Counted from the first letter of the stretch, positions 37,587 through 46,279 are shown. The stretch is DNA of 64,000 nucleotides from Runella sp. CRIBMP (GCF_009905605.1 NZ_JAAAKZ010000002.1:868001-932000), one strand, 5' to 3'. Notes: generated from the sequence alone by a model not told the origin. Translations and numbers: made by a program.

Positions 37587-38042
37587 ATGTCTATTGAAAC
37601 CGACATCAAACAGAGTAAGTTCAGAAACGCTTACCACAAAATGGCACTCAACTTGATTTACACGACGAGTTGGTTGAGCAATGGTCAGGCTGCACTCTTG
37701 AAACCGTATGATTTAACGACGCAACAGTACAATGTATTGCGCATTTTAAGAGGTCAACACCCAAATCCAGTCAGAGTAAATGATATTATCGAGCGGATGC
37801 TTGACAAAATGTCAAACGCTTCACGTTTAGTGGACAAACTTCTGGCCAAAGGATTGGTAAAACGCACTGAATGCCCGCGTGACCGTCGTGCCGTTGATGT
37901 GGTCATCACCGACGATGGAATGAAAATCTTGGCCGAATTGGACGCCATACAGGGAGATTGGGAAAAAACCCTTCTGAATGTTACAGAAGAAGAAGCAAAT
38001 CTGCTAAGTGACATTTTGGATAAGCTCCGCGGTTCTGTTTAA
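37587..38042 (+). CDS. MarR family transcriptional regulator
   Basis: A 151-residue winged-helix regulator. The recognition core is LTTQQYNVLRILRGQHPNPVRVNDIIERMLDKMSNASRLVDKLLAKGLVKR, followed by the wing DRRAVDVVITDDGMKILAE. An upstream ATG at 37563 is possible, but it lies only a few bases past the TATATTTG -7 element and so may not be transcribed. The ATG at 37587 has an AAAAAGGG ribosome-binding-like stretch before it, so I choose it. Such regulators respond to small aromatic compounds or oxidants. The 35-bp dyad upstream suggests autoregulation, and the YceI gene 110 bases downstream may be in the regulon. Confidence 0.9.
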   Translation: MSIETDIKQSKFRNAYHKMALNLIYTTSWLSNGQAALLKPYDLTTQQYNVLRILRGQHPNPVRVNDIIERMLDKMSNASRLVDKLLAKGLVKRTECPRDRRAVDVVITDDGMKILAELDAIQGDWEKTLLNVTEEEANLLSDILDKLRGSV

Positions 38043-38152
38043 TTTCCTAAAACAGTGCTGTCATTAAAGTATTTTATTAAAACTATATAAAATCCATCAA
38101 CACAAACGTCTTTTAATTTAATTTTTTAAACTTTTAAATACCACGAAGTAAA

Positions 38153-38767
38153 ATGAAAACGATCAAAATGTTTGCAAGTGTATTAGTAGCCGGTATGATG
38201 ATGATTAATTCGGCAGTTGCAACTGAAAAAACAGCCTCCAAAAAAGCAGTTTCGTACAAAGTAGACGCTTCTAAAAGCGTAGTAAAATGGCACGCTAAAA
38301 AAGTAACCGGTGAGCACAACGGAACCGTAAACCTGGCTAATGGCGCCTTGACCGTTGATGGCACTAAAATCACCGGAGGTTCTTTTGAAATCGACATGAC
38401 AAGCATCAAATGTGAAGACCTTACCGATGCTGGTTATAACGCTAAATTGGTAGGACACCTTAAGTCTGATGATTTCTTCTCGGCAGAAAAACACCCCAAG
38501 GCAACCTTCAAAATCACCAAAGTAGAAGGTTCAGGCACTAACTACACTTTGACTGGCGACATGACCATCAAAGGAATTACCAAAAGCATCTCTTTCCCTG
38601 CTACCGTAAAAGCTGATGCTAAAGGTGTAACTGCGAACGCAAAAATTACGCTTGACCGCACAAAATGGGATATTCGTTATGGTTCAAAATCATTCATCCC
38701 TAACATCGGCGACAAAGCTATCTACGACGATTTCGCCATTGATTTGACATTGGCTGCCGTAAAATAA
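38153..38767 (+). CDS. YceI family periplasmic lipid-binding protein
   Basis: A 204-residue protein with a signal peptide (MKTIKMFASVLVAGMMMINSAVA). A YceI lipocalin-like barrel follows: YKVDASKSVVKWHAKKVTGEHNG, then GGSFEIDMTSIKCEDL, FFSAEKHPKATFKITKV and GDMTIKGITKSISFPATV. YceI proteins bind polyisoprenoid chains in a hydrophobic cavity and are thought to carry or protect isoprenoid quinones. Following the MarR gene in the same direction, it may be regulated by it. A second YceI paralogue sits at 42648 with a Rieske protein. Confidence 0.92.
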   Translation: MKTIKMFASVLVAGMMMINSAVATEKTASKKAVSYKVDASKSVVKWHAKKVTGEHNGTVNLANGALTVDGTKITGGSFEIDMTSIKCEDLTDAGYNAKLVGHLKSDDFFSAEKHPKATFKITKVEGSGTNYTLTGDMTIKGITKSISFPATVKADAKGVTANAKITLDRTKWDIRYGSKSFIPNIGDKAIYDDFAIDLTLAAVK

Positions 38768-38796
38768 TTGTTTCAAAAAGCACATTTCGTACCTCT

Positions 38797-38830
38797 ACAA
38801 AACCCCGTTCCTTATTGAGCGGGGTTTTGT
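38797..38830 (+). terminator. Terminator after the first YceI gene
   Basis: An 11-bp perfect stem (ACAAAACCCCG at 38797-38807 with CGGGGTTTTGT at 38820-38830) around a 12-base loop, followed by T-rich sequence. Confidence 0.8.
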
Positions 38831-38913
38831 TTGTTTAAAACGTACTATTTTTTCAGGATAGGCGTTATTTAATCAAGAAATGCAATCCGCCTTTACCGCT
38901 AACTGCACACTTC

Positions 38914-40038
38914 ATGAAAAGCTTATTCTGCCTATTAACAGCCCTTTCAACTTTTTCTTACGCTCACGCCCAAACTTCGCCCGCGAAGGAGGAAGAGGAC
39001 GACGATTTTGTATGCCATTATTTCGGCTACAAACAACTCCAAACACCCAAAGAAATTTGCAATTACCTTAGCTTTCGTTCTAATCAACACGCCGAGCAGG
39101 TGGTGGATCAGATTTTGAGGCAAGTAGGCCTGCTGCGTAACTTTGTGGTGGTAGAGTGCCCAAATACCGAAAACTGCTTTGCTACGGTGGTTGATGGGCA
39201 GCGCTACATTGTTTACGATGGTGCTTTTATGAAACGCGTCGAGAATGTTACGCAAACCGACTGGTCGGCTATTAGTATTGTGGCCCACGAAATTGGGCAC
39301 CATTTGCAGGGGCATACCATCGACGGCAAAGGCAGTCGCCCTCAGAAAGAATTAGAAGCCGACCGCTTCTCTGGCTTTGTCATGCAGCGCCTTGGGGCGT
39401 CGCTTGAAGAGGCTTTGGTAGCCATCAAAACTCTCGGCGACGACAAGCCAACGTATTCTCACCCCGCCAAAGCAACCCGCGTAGAAGCCATTCGCCAAGG
39501 ATGGGTGGATGCCGCTGGGATACTCTCAAACGCTCCAAAACCGACGGCTTCTGGCCCGCAAGTTTCGAATCGTACTCCGCAGTCTACGGTTCCTTCTACA
39601 CCCTCCCGCCCTGTGGTAGTTTCATCCGCTCCTGAAGAGCCCGAAGATGAAAATGTAGGATGCGTGGCTGGAAATTGTGACAATGGTCTGGGAATTTATG
39701 TACACGAAAGCGGCGAACGGTACGAAGGAGACTTTCGGTACGGCAAACGCCACGGAACGGGCGTTCAGTATTATCCAGAAGGTAAAATGAAATACAAGGG
39801 GGATTTTCGAACCGACCAACGCACAGGATACGGAGCCTACTATTTTCCCAACGGTGATAAATACGTAGGGTTGTTTCAAAACAACCTTCCCCACGGCAAA
39901 GGTACTTACTACTACGCCGATGGCGATCGTTTTGTAGGAATTTACGAAAATGGCAAACGCAACGGCCAAGGCGCTTTTTATCACCGCGACGGACGACGAG
40001 AGGCGGGCGTTTATTCAGAAGATGCGCGGGTAAAATAA
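38914..40038 (+). CDS. Exported zinc metallopeptidase-like protein with MORN repeats
   Basis: A 374-residue protein with a signal peptide ending near residue 20 (AHAQ). The peptidase-like domain has the HEIGHH motif at residues 125-130 (HExxH), and Glu148 in QKELEADRFSGF matches the third zinc ligand of gluzincin-type peptidases. A Ser/Thr/Pro-rich linker covers about residues 205-245. Four MORN repeats follow from about residue 268 (YEGDFRYGKRHGTG, YKGDFRTDQRTGYG, YVGLFQNNLPHGKG and FVGIYENGKRNGQG). MORN repeats commonly bind membranes or lipids. The protease would therefore be held at a surface. I do not know this fusion by name. Confidence 0.85.
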   Translation: MKSLFCLLTALSTFSYAHAQTSPAKEEEDDDFVCHYFGYKQLQTPKEICNYLSFRSNQHAEQVVDQILRQVGLLRNFVVVECPNTENCFATVVDGQRYIVYDGAFMKRVENVTQTDWSAISIVAHEIGHHLQGHTIDGKGSRPQKELEADRFSGFVMQRLGASLEEALVAIKTLGDDKPTYSHPAKATRVEAIRQGWVDAAGILSNAPKPTASGPQVSNRTPQSTVPSTPSRPVVVSSAPEEPEDENVGCVAGNCDNGLGIYVHESGERYEGDFRYGKRHGTGVQYYPEGKMKYKGDFRTDQRTGYGAYYFPNGDKYVGLFQNNLPHGKGTYYYADGDRFVGIYENGKRNGQGAFYHRDGRREAGVYSEDARVK

Positions 40039-40093
40039 TGTGCTATTTTCTTCCTACGTATTTTCTTAATTTGCGACAGATTATACGTTAATC

Positions 40094-41002
40094 ATGGATT
40101 TTGGGAAAGTAGACGACATTTCAAAAGTTAATTTCAACTTACCACCTGACCATCCCTTTACTGGTCAGGTGCTTTCTTCTTTTAAAACATCTGAACCACC
40201 ACGTTGTTTTGTAGGCCCTCCCATTTGGGCCAATAAAGATTGGGTCGGGAAAATATATCCTACGACGGCAAAGGAAAAAGATTTTTTATACCATTATACC
40301 CGTCAGTTCAATACCATTGAGCTAAACGTTACACATTACCAAATTCCCTCAGAAACCACGATTCAGCGTTGGATAGATGCGGCCGTTCCCGGGTTTTGTT
40401 TTTGTCCCAAATGGCCCCAAAGCATCAGTCATGAATACCAACTCAAAGGTTGTGAACACTTGAGTCAGGAGTTTACTTCCTCTGTTTTAGAACTGGGAGA
40501 GCATCTTGGTACGACCTTTTTGCAGCTTGGGCCCGCTTTTGATACCTCCCAATTTCATACTTTGTCGGCTTTTTTGAAGCAGCTTCCGCCCAATTTCCCC
40601 ATCGCGGTTGAGTTTCGCCATCCAGATTGGTTTTCCAATGAATCAATTTGGCAAAAAACCCTCGAAATGCTCCACAAACTGGGCATGGGCACCGTGATGT
40701 CGGACGTGGCGGGCCGTCGGGATGTGTTGCACATGAGCCTTACTTCTCCCACCCTGACCCTGCGTTTTGTGGGTAATGAACTACACCCAACTGATTTTAC
40801 GCGGGTGGATGCCTGGGTACAGCGGCTAAAGGACTGGTACGCCCAAGGCCTCCAAACAGCCTATATTTTTGTCCACTGCGGCGAAAACATCAACGCTCCC
40901 GAATTGAGCAAGTACTGGATCGAACAACTTAATCTGCATTGCGGGCTATCGCTGCAACCTCCTCATATCCGCCCCAAAGTAGTCCAAGGTTCGCTTTTTT
41001 AA
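40094..41002 (+). CDS. DUF72 domain-containing protein
   Basis: A 302-residue TIM-barrel protein of the DUF72 (YecE) family. Family segments seen are the YPTTAKEKDFLYHYTRQFNTIELNVTHYQIPS stretch, FCPKWPQSISHEYQL and a C-terminal FVHCGENINAPELSKYW. DUF72 proteins have no confirmed activity; some have been proposed to be sugar- or DNA-related. It has no signal peptide. It stands alone between the MORN fusion gene and the Rieske cluster. Confidence 0.88.
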   Translation: MDFGKVDDISKVNFNLPPDHPFTGQVLSSFKTSEPPRCFVGPPIWANKDWVGKIYPTTAKEKDFLYHYTRQFNTIELNVTHYQIPSETTIQRWIDAAVPGFCFCPKWPQSISHEYQLKGCEHLSQEFTSSVLELGEHLGTTFLQLGPAFDTSQFHTLSAFLKQLPPNFPIAVEFRHPDWFSNESIWQKTLEMLHKLGMGTVMSDVAGRRDVLHMSLTSPTLTLRFVGNELHPTDFTRVDAWVQRLKDWYAQGLQTAYIFVHCGENINAPELSKYWIEQLNLHCGLSLQPPHIRPKVVQGSLF

Positions 41003-41149
41003 GTATAACTCAAGCCTGATTTTGCTATTTACAAAGCCTTTATACTCCTCCGTGTAAAAAAAAGCGTACTCCACGCAACCAGAAACGATTTAAACTCGTA
41101 AATGCCTGTACAAACATATTTTTATCACAAAACAAACTTTTGCGTTATC

Positions 41150-41650
41150 ATGAAACAGACAACCATGAAAAGAGGACAATTCCTGCGTGAATTAGGGCTT
41201 AGCAGTAGTGCACTGATGGCTTTTTATTGCTTAGGCACCACCATGACCGCCTGCTCTTCGGGCAGTGATGACCCTACTCCAACTCCTACTACCCCAACAA
41301 CCTCTACTGGCTTGACTGGCAATGCTGATTTGAGTAATGGGGCGATTAATTTCACCTTAAACTTGACAAGCACCGACTTCGCCACCCTCAAAACAGTAGG
41401 TAACTTTGTAACGGTAGGCAGCGTCATCGTAGCCAATGCCAAAGGAACCATGGTTGCCCTGTCAAAAGCCTGTACCCATCAGGGAACAACGGTAGGTTAT
41501 CGCTCGGCACAAAACGACTTCTTTTGCAGCAATCATGGGTCAGAATTTAGCACAACGGGTGCCGTAGAAATGGGCCCCGCCACCAAAGCTTTGACGGTTT
41601 ATACGGCCAAGTTGAGCACCGACGGCAATACCTTGACCGTTACGGCCTAA
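41150..41650 (+). CDS. Rieske [2Fe-2S] lipoprotein
   Basis: A 166-residue Rieske-type protein. The N-terminal signal contains KRGQFLRELGLSSSALM and a lipobox at TMTACSSG, so it is probably a lipoprotein tethered in the periplasm. A Thr/Pro linker precedes the Rieske fold. The cluster ligands are Cys-x-His in KACTHQGTTVGY and Cys-x2-His in FFCSNHGSEF. A start at the ATG at 41165 (MKRGQF) is also possible. The next genes are a DUF5777 barrel and a YceI protein in the same direction with short gaps. It is a single-electron carrier whose partner is not evident. Confidence 0.9.
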   Translation: MKQTTMKRGQFLRELGLSSSALMAFYCLGTTMTACSSGSDDPTPTPTTPTTSTGLTGNADLSNGAINFTLNLTSTDFATLKTVGNFVTVGSVIVANAKGTMVALSKACTHQGTTVGYRSAQNDFFCSNHGSEFSTTGAVEMGPATKALTVYTAKLSTDGNTLTVTA

Positions 41651-41706
41651 TTAGTTTATTCTAACAGTGCGTTCCCCAAAAACAAGAAGACCCTAACTAA
41701 ATTTGT

Positions 41707-42609
41707 ATGAAAGCACTTGCTTCAGTAGTTGCCGCGTTGTTGTTGATAAGTTCAATTGACGTAAAAGCGCAGGAAGATTTAACAAAAATGCTCGAAGAAA
41801 ACGAGCCCAAAACGACGGATTATACAACGGCCACTTTCAAAGGGACGCGTATCATCAATGGGCATTCTGTGGAAACAGTCAAGAAAAATCACTTGGACTT
41901 TATCATTCATCACCGTTTTGACCGTCTGAACTCAGGGGCATACAATCTTTTCGGACTTGATTATTCCACCATTCGTTTGGGATTTGAATACGGTTTGACC
42001 GACAACGTAACGATTGGTTTTGGGCGTAGCAGTGTTCAAAAAACCTTTGATTTTTTGGCCAAAGCCAAGCTTCTACGGCAGTCGACGGGCACTCGCAACA
42101 TGCCCTTCTCCGTAACGGCATTTGCGAGTACGGTCATTGAAACGCTGGATAAAGACCTTTCGACCCAAGACAAAACGGCTTATTGCACTCAACTTCTGAT
42201 TGCCCGTAAGTTCAGTGAGCGCTTGTCGTTGCAACTCAATCCCACGTTTTTGTACCGCAACCGCGTGGCGACTGCCGCGCAAGAACGGGCCCTTTTTGCT
42301 TTAGGATTTGGCGGGCGAATGAAGCTGAACAAACGTTTGTCATTGAATGCTGAATATTATTGGGCATTTCGTGAAAAAGACCTTGAAAATGCCCTTGGTG
42401 ACCCGTACGGCAATTCGCTCGCAATCGGTGTAGACATTGAGACGGGTGGCCATGTGTTTCAACTTCATTTCACCAATTCTTCGGGTATGGTCGAAAAGCA
42501 ATTTATCGGTGATACTTCGGGTAGTTGGGGCAAAGGAGACATTCGTTGGGGTTTCAACGTTTCTAGAACATTCAGTTTTGACAAACGCGCCAAAGGAATG
42601 ATGAAATAG
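41707..42609 (+). CDS. DUF5777 family outer-membrane beta-barrel protein
   Basis: A 300-residue protein with a signal peptide (MKALASVVAALLLISSIDVKAQ) and a barrel of alternating strands, including FIIHHRFDRLNSGAYNLFGLDYSTIRLGFEYGLTDNVTIGFGRS and VFQLHFTNSSGMVEKQFIGD. The 'HRFG/HRFD' and 'LGFDYG' features fit DUF5777, a Bacteroidota barrel family that often sits beside cytochromes or YceI/Rieske genes. The function is unknown, perhaps a porin for a redox substrate. It starts 57 bases after the Rieske gene and ends 39 bases before the YceI gene, so the three are likely one operon. Confidence 0.82.
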   Translation: MKALASVVAALLLISSIDVKAQEDLTKMLEENEPKTTDYTTATFKGTRIINGHSVETVKKNHLDFIIHHRFDRLNSGAYNLFGLDYSTIRLGFEYGLTDNVTIGFGRSSVQKTFDFLAKAKLLRQSTGTRNMPFSVTAFASTVIETLDKDLSTQDKTAYCTQLLIARKFSERLSLQLNPTFLYRNRVATAAQERALFALGFGGRMKLNKRLSLNAEYYWAFREKDLENALGDPYGNSLAIGVDIETGGHVFQLHFTNSSGMVEKQFIGDTSGSWGKGDIRWGFNVSRTFSFDKRAKGMMK

Positions 42610-42647
42610 CCTTTTTTCTTTACTTAATGGGTTAAACTTACTATGCC

Positions 42648-43205
42648 ATGAAAACAATCATCATCTTTTTATTCGTTTCTTTCGCGTCGCTTGGCTACCT
42701 AAATGCTCAGAATCTGTATTCAACAAGCAACGGGGAAACGAGTTTTTTTTCGGAAACACCCGTTGAAAATATTGCGGCAGTTAACAAATTCGGGCAAGCA
42801 ATTCTGAACACGTCCACCAACGACATTGTGGTTCAAATGAACATGAAACAGTTTGATTTTCCGAACAAACTCATGCAAGAGCACTTCAATGAAAACTACA
42901 TCGAATCTGCCAAATACCCCAAGGCGGTTTTTAAGGGCAAAATCAACGAAAAAATTGATTTCACCAAAAACGGCACCTACGACATCTCCGCCACTGGTGA
43001 TTTCAACCTCCACGGGGTATCTAAACCACGCACATTTAAAGGTAAAATCACCATTGCTCAAGGTTCAATCGGGCTTACGACCGATTTTGAAGTGGCCTTG
43101 ACCGAGCACAACATTGAAGTACCCAAGGTGGTCTTTATGAAGATTGCCCAGACGATTCAAGTGAAGAATAAGTACAATCTCGCCCCCTACGTTAGTAAAA
43201 AATAG
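42648..43205 (+). CDS. YceI family protein, second copy
   Basis: A 185-residue YceI protein with a signal peptide (IIIFLFVSFASLGYLNAQ). The lipocalin-like fold is recognisable by VVQMNMKQFDFPNKLMQEHFNENYIESAKYPKAVFKGKI and FNLHGVSKPRTFKGKI, though it lacks the N-terminal 'W..K' strand of the first copy. It probably binds an isoprenoid or quinone-like lipid in the periplasm. Co-directional with the Rieske and barrel genes; it likely completes their operon. Confidence 0.88.
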   Translation: MKTIIIFLFVSFASLGYLNAQNLYSTSNGETSFFSETPVENIAAVNKFGQAILNTSTNDIVVQMNMKQFDFPNKLMQEHFNENYIESAKYPKAVFKGKINEKIDFTKNGTYDISATGDFNLHGVSKPRTFKGKITIAQGSIGLTTDFEVALTEHNIEVPKVVFMKIAQTIQVKNKYNLAPYVSKK

Positions 43206-43329
43206 GATGTATACAGTGTTTGCAATTCTTGAAAGTACAGTATAGTTTTGGGCAGATATTCTTTGATGAGTGGTAGATATATCTACTGCTCATTTTTTTG
43301 TTTCTCTCAATCATCATTTTTCCACTATT

Positions 43330-44025
43330 ATGCAAAAAGTAAAGTTTTCACTCGTTTTAGCAGCCGTTACGCTGATATTGACTTGTGGCTTCGTACAGAA
43401 AAAAGGCAAATGGCAGAGCCTTTTCAACGGTAAGGATTTCAGCGGCTGGCACGCTTATAACAAGCAAGGACAACCTATTTCTGACAAATGGCAAATTGAA
43501 GACGGTGCCATGGTCTTGACTGGAAAAGGTGGCGGCGACCTTGTCACAGATGCTGAATTCGAGAATTTTGAGTTGGAAATGGAGTGGAAAATCTCCGAAA
43601 AAGGCAACAGCGGCGTGATGTGGGGCGTGGTAGAAGATAAAAAATACTGCTGTCCTTACAGTACTGGCCCTGAAATGCAGGTACTCGACGACGCCAAACA
43701 CCCAGACTCATTTGCAGGTAAAAATGGCAACCACAAGGCAGGTTCATTGTACGACATGATTCCTCCAGCTGACCTTACAGCCGTAAAACCTGCGGGTGAA
43801 TGGAACAAAGCTAAAATGAAGATTGACAAAGGTCAAGGCACTTTCTGGTTGAACGGTAAACAGATGGTAACATTCCCCACCAAAGGACCAGAATGGGATA
43901 AACTCGTAGCCAATAGCAAATTCAAAACTTGGGAAGGTTTCGCCAAGTTTGCGAAAGGAAAAATAGCGATTCAAGACCACGGCGATAAAGTGTGGTTCCG
44001 TAATATTCGTATTCGCGAGTTGTAG
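43330..44025 (+). CDS. DUF1080 protein (3-keto-disaccharide hydrolase family)
   Basis: A 231-residue secreted protein. The signal is MQKVKFSLVLAAVTLILTCGF, with a Cys that may be a lipobox. The concanavalin-like DUF1080 domain follows: WQSLFNGKDFSGWHAYNK, IEDGAMVLTGKGGGDLVTDAEFENFELEMEWKI and NGNHKAGSLYDMIPP. The Pfam family is named 3-keto-disaccharide hydrolase after members that cleave 3-keto glycosides. The frame opens at a GTG at 43270, but the ATG at 43330 gives the proper signal peptide. It follows the Rieske/YceI operon after 124 bases and is probably a separate unit. Confidence 0.9.
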   Translation: MQKVKFSLVLAAVTLILTCGFVQKKGKWQSLFNGKDFSGWHAYNKQGQPISDKWQIEDGAMVLTGKGGGDLVTDAEFENFELEMEWKISEKGNSGVMWGVVEDKKYCCPYSTGPEMQVLDDAKHPDSFAGKNGNHKAGSLYDMIPPADLTAVKPAGEWNKAKMKIDKGQGTFWLNGKQMVTFPTKGPEWDKLVANSKFKTWEGFAKFAKGKIAIQDHGDKVWFRNIRIREL

Positions 44026-44047
44026 GAATTTGACGCGGCAAAAAAAG

Positions 44048-44085
44048 AGTCCATCGTTCGTAGTGAAAACTATAAACGATGGACT
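44048..44085. terminator. Bidirectional terminator between DUF1080 gene and fabI
   Basis: AGTCCATCGTT (44048-44058) pairs with AACGATGGACT (44075-44085). The loop holds an extra TAGT/ACTA pairing. A run of T follows on the plus strand and a run of A precedes on the other side. Confidence 0.85.
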
Positions 44086-44091
44086 TATTTT

Positions 44092-44895
44092 TTATCCCTG
44101 AAGCAACTCTTCCGAAACGCCAATCATGGAGAAACCGCCGTCGTGGAAGAGATTTTGCATGGTCACCATGCGGGTATAATCAGAAAACATCATCACCACA
44201 TAATTGGCGCAATCGTCGGCCGAAGCGTTGCCAAGTGGAGACATTTTTTCTGCGAAATCATAAAATTTATCAAAGCCGCCGATTCCTGACCCTGCCGTAG
44301 TTTTGGTAGGTGATTGAGAAACGGTATTGACCCGTACATTTTTAGCTTTACCATAACGGTACCCGTAGCTGCGGGCAATCGACTCAAGCATCGCTTTTGC
44401 CTCCGCCATATCGGTATAAAAAGGAAAAGTCCGTTGTGCTGCCATGTACGACAAAGCCACCACACTACCCCATTCGTTGATGGCATCCATTTTTTCGGCT
44501 ACCTGCAAAAATTTATGAAACGATAACGCCGATACATCAATACTTTTCAAAAACCAATCGTAATTCAAATCTCCATACGGGCGGCCCTTACGGATGTTTG
44601 GCGACATACCGATGGAATGAAGCACAAAGTCAACTTTACCTCCCAATACATCAATAGATTTGCTGTAAAGGTTTTCGATTTCTTCAATGGAGGTAGCATC
44701 TGCGGGGATAATTTCGGCCTCACAGGCATCTGCCAATTTATTGATTTCGCCCATCCGCATTGCAATAGGGGCGTTTGTCAGCGTAAAAGTTGCACCTTCG
44801 GCTTTCGCTTTCATTGCTACTTTCCACGCGATTGAGTTTTCATCAAGCGCACCCGAAATGATGCCGCGTTTCCCTTGTAAAATTCCGTTTGCCAT
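44092..44895 (-). CDS. fabI: Enoyl-[acyl-carrier-protein] reductase
   Basis: A 267-residue FabI of the short-chain reductase fold. The NAD site is IISGALDENSIAWKVAMKAKAEGATF, the FabI-type first glycine loop. The catalytic pair is in LSYMAAQRTFPFYTDMAEAKAML (Tyr, with Lys seven residues on). The substrate-loop region TTAGSGIGGFDKFYDFAEKMSPL and C-terminal FHDGGFSMIG also match. It catalyses the last reduction step of fatty-acid elongation in the cytoplasm. A 129-base gap separates it from the ABC gene upstream on the same strand. Confidence 0.95.
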   Translation of the reverse strand: MANGILQGKRGIISGALDENSIAWKVAMKAKAEGATFTLTNAPIAMRMGEINKLADACEAEIIPADATSIEEIENLYSKSIDVLGGKVDFVLHSIGMSPNIRKGRPYGDLNYDWFLKSIDVSALSFHKFLQVAEKMDAINEWGSVVALSYMAAQRTFPFYTDMAEAKAMLESIARSYGYRYGKAKNVRVNTVSQSPTKTTAGSGIGGFDKFYDFAEKMSPLGNASADDCANYVVMMFSDYTRMVTMQNLFHDGGFSMIGVSEELLQG

Positions 44896-45024
44896 TTTCT
44901 TGTTTTAGAGTTAGGGGCTAAGAGGTAAAAAGTCAGGCTCAATTCTCTCAATCCTTCCCTCTTTTTTCTTAACCAGAACCAAGCGACAAAGTAACGAATT
45001 TTTGCGCAAATAGCCTTCATTTTA

Positions 45025-45684
45025 TCACTCAGGAATATACCCCCTATCCATCAAATCACGGAGTGGATTAGTTAACAAATAGGTCGTGCCATTTTGCAAA
45101 AAATAGGTTTGATCGGCAATGTCCAAAACGTCTCGGTATAGGTGATCGGTGATAAGAATTCCTTTTTGAGCCTTTTGGGACCTAATCAGCCATTTCAACT
45201 CCTCCACATAAATGGGTGCAAGGTGCGAAAAAGGCTCATCCAACAAAACATATTGAACGGGGGAGAAAAGAATCAATAACGTTTCCCAAAACCGCCTCTC
45301 CCCGCCTGACAGCTCACCAAAACGCTTATTTTTAACCATTTGCCATCTTTCACCGAAGGAATCATCGACCACAGAATCATACCATTTAAACGCTTCCTGT
45401 ACACGCAGCGAGGGCGGCGTGAGGGGATGTTGGGGCAAATACCGCACAAGGTCATTCTCCCGATAAGGAAATTCAACAAAACGCCCGTCCCAGCGCACCG
45501 ACTTAAATACTGGCTTCAAGGTCCCGAAAATGATTTGAAGCAAACTTGATTTTCCACAACCATTTCTCCCTAAAATAGCCGTAACTTCGCCCAAAGGCAT
45601 TTTCAGGTAAATGCTTTGCAGAATTTTTCGCTCACCATAAGCAAGTTCAATGCTATCAGCCTCCAAACATTTAAAAAATTTCAT
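45025..45684 (-). CDS. ABC transporter ATP-binding protein
   Basis: A 219-residue ABC ATPase. Walker A is GRNGCGKSSL, the signature is LSGGERRFWE (a slight variant of LSGGQ), Walker B is YVLLDEPFSHL and the switch His is LITDHLYRD. The Q-loop is weakly marked near FPYRENDLVRYLPQHP. The ATG at 45684 overlaps the stop of the small membrane protein gene as ATGA, so the two are coupled and may form one transporter. No large permease gene is near. The substrate is unknown. Confidence 0.88.
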   Translation of the reverse strand: MKFFKCLEADSIELAYGERKILQSIYLKMPLGEVTAILGRNGCGKSSLLQIIFGTLKPVFKSVRWDGRFVEFPYRENDLVRYLPQHPLTPPSLRVQEAFKWYDSVVDDSFGERWQMVKNKRFGELSGGERRFWETLLILFSPVQYVLLDEPFSHLAPIYVEELKWLIRSQKAQKGILITDHLYRDVLDIADQTYFLQNGTTYLLTNPLRDLMDRGYIPE

Positions 45685-45992
45685 ACCTGAATTAACCAAT
45701 TGATGAGTGCCAATCCCCCGAAAAACAACAACATATCAAGACCAAAAGCGCCCACAAAAAGTCGTGGAATGGAATGCCCCATGTTTTGGTAAAAAAGATA
45801 TTTTTGACGCGAAAAAGTATGCATAAAATACCAAATAACGCCAAATGAGGCGAATTTAAGCCAGAAAAGCGGCCCAAATAGCAGCCACAAGTCGTCGCCC
45901 AAAGGCACTTGAGCCACCAGCCATCCTCCCCACGAAACGGCATTCGTAAAAAACCAAAACTGACGATAAAAAAGCCAAACAACGGAAAGCAT
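45681..45992 (-). CDS. Small three-span membrane protein, ABC partner
   Basis: A 103-residue protein with about three hydrophobic segments (FYRQFWFFTNAVSWGGWLV, LLFGPLFWLKFASFGVIWYF and LFVGAFGLDMLLFFGGLALINWL). The frame extends to a GTG at 46031; the ATG at 45992 (MLSVVWLF) is preferred. It is translationally coupled to the ABC ATPase gene. It is too small for an ordinary ABC permease domain, so it might oligomerise or serve as an adaptor. I do not recognise the family. Confidence 0.7.
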   Translation of the reverse strand: MLSVVWLFYRQFWFFTNAVSWGGWLVAQVPLGDDLWLLFGPLFWLKFASFGVIWYFMHTFSRQKYLFYQNMGHSIPRLFVGAFGLDMLLFFGGLALINWLIQV

Positions 45993-46279
45993 AAAATTGA
46001 ATTTTCGGCAAGCTAACAAGCAGTCTGACACGTTGTGAGCACGTTAAGAAACTTTAAGAATTTTGGTTCCTAAAATTCGTGTAAACATATTCCCTTTCGT
46101 AAACCGATACCGCCATTTAACATAAACACCTCCGCCTCGGCCATCAAAACCGTACTTTTGTTTGTTATTTAACCAACCAAATCAAGTTACCAAGTCGTAT
46201 TATAAGCAGAAGCAAAAACCACAGGTTCTCTCTGACTTTACCCCTTTAATCTCAAAATCACTTAATTACCCAATCGTTT

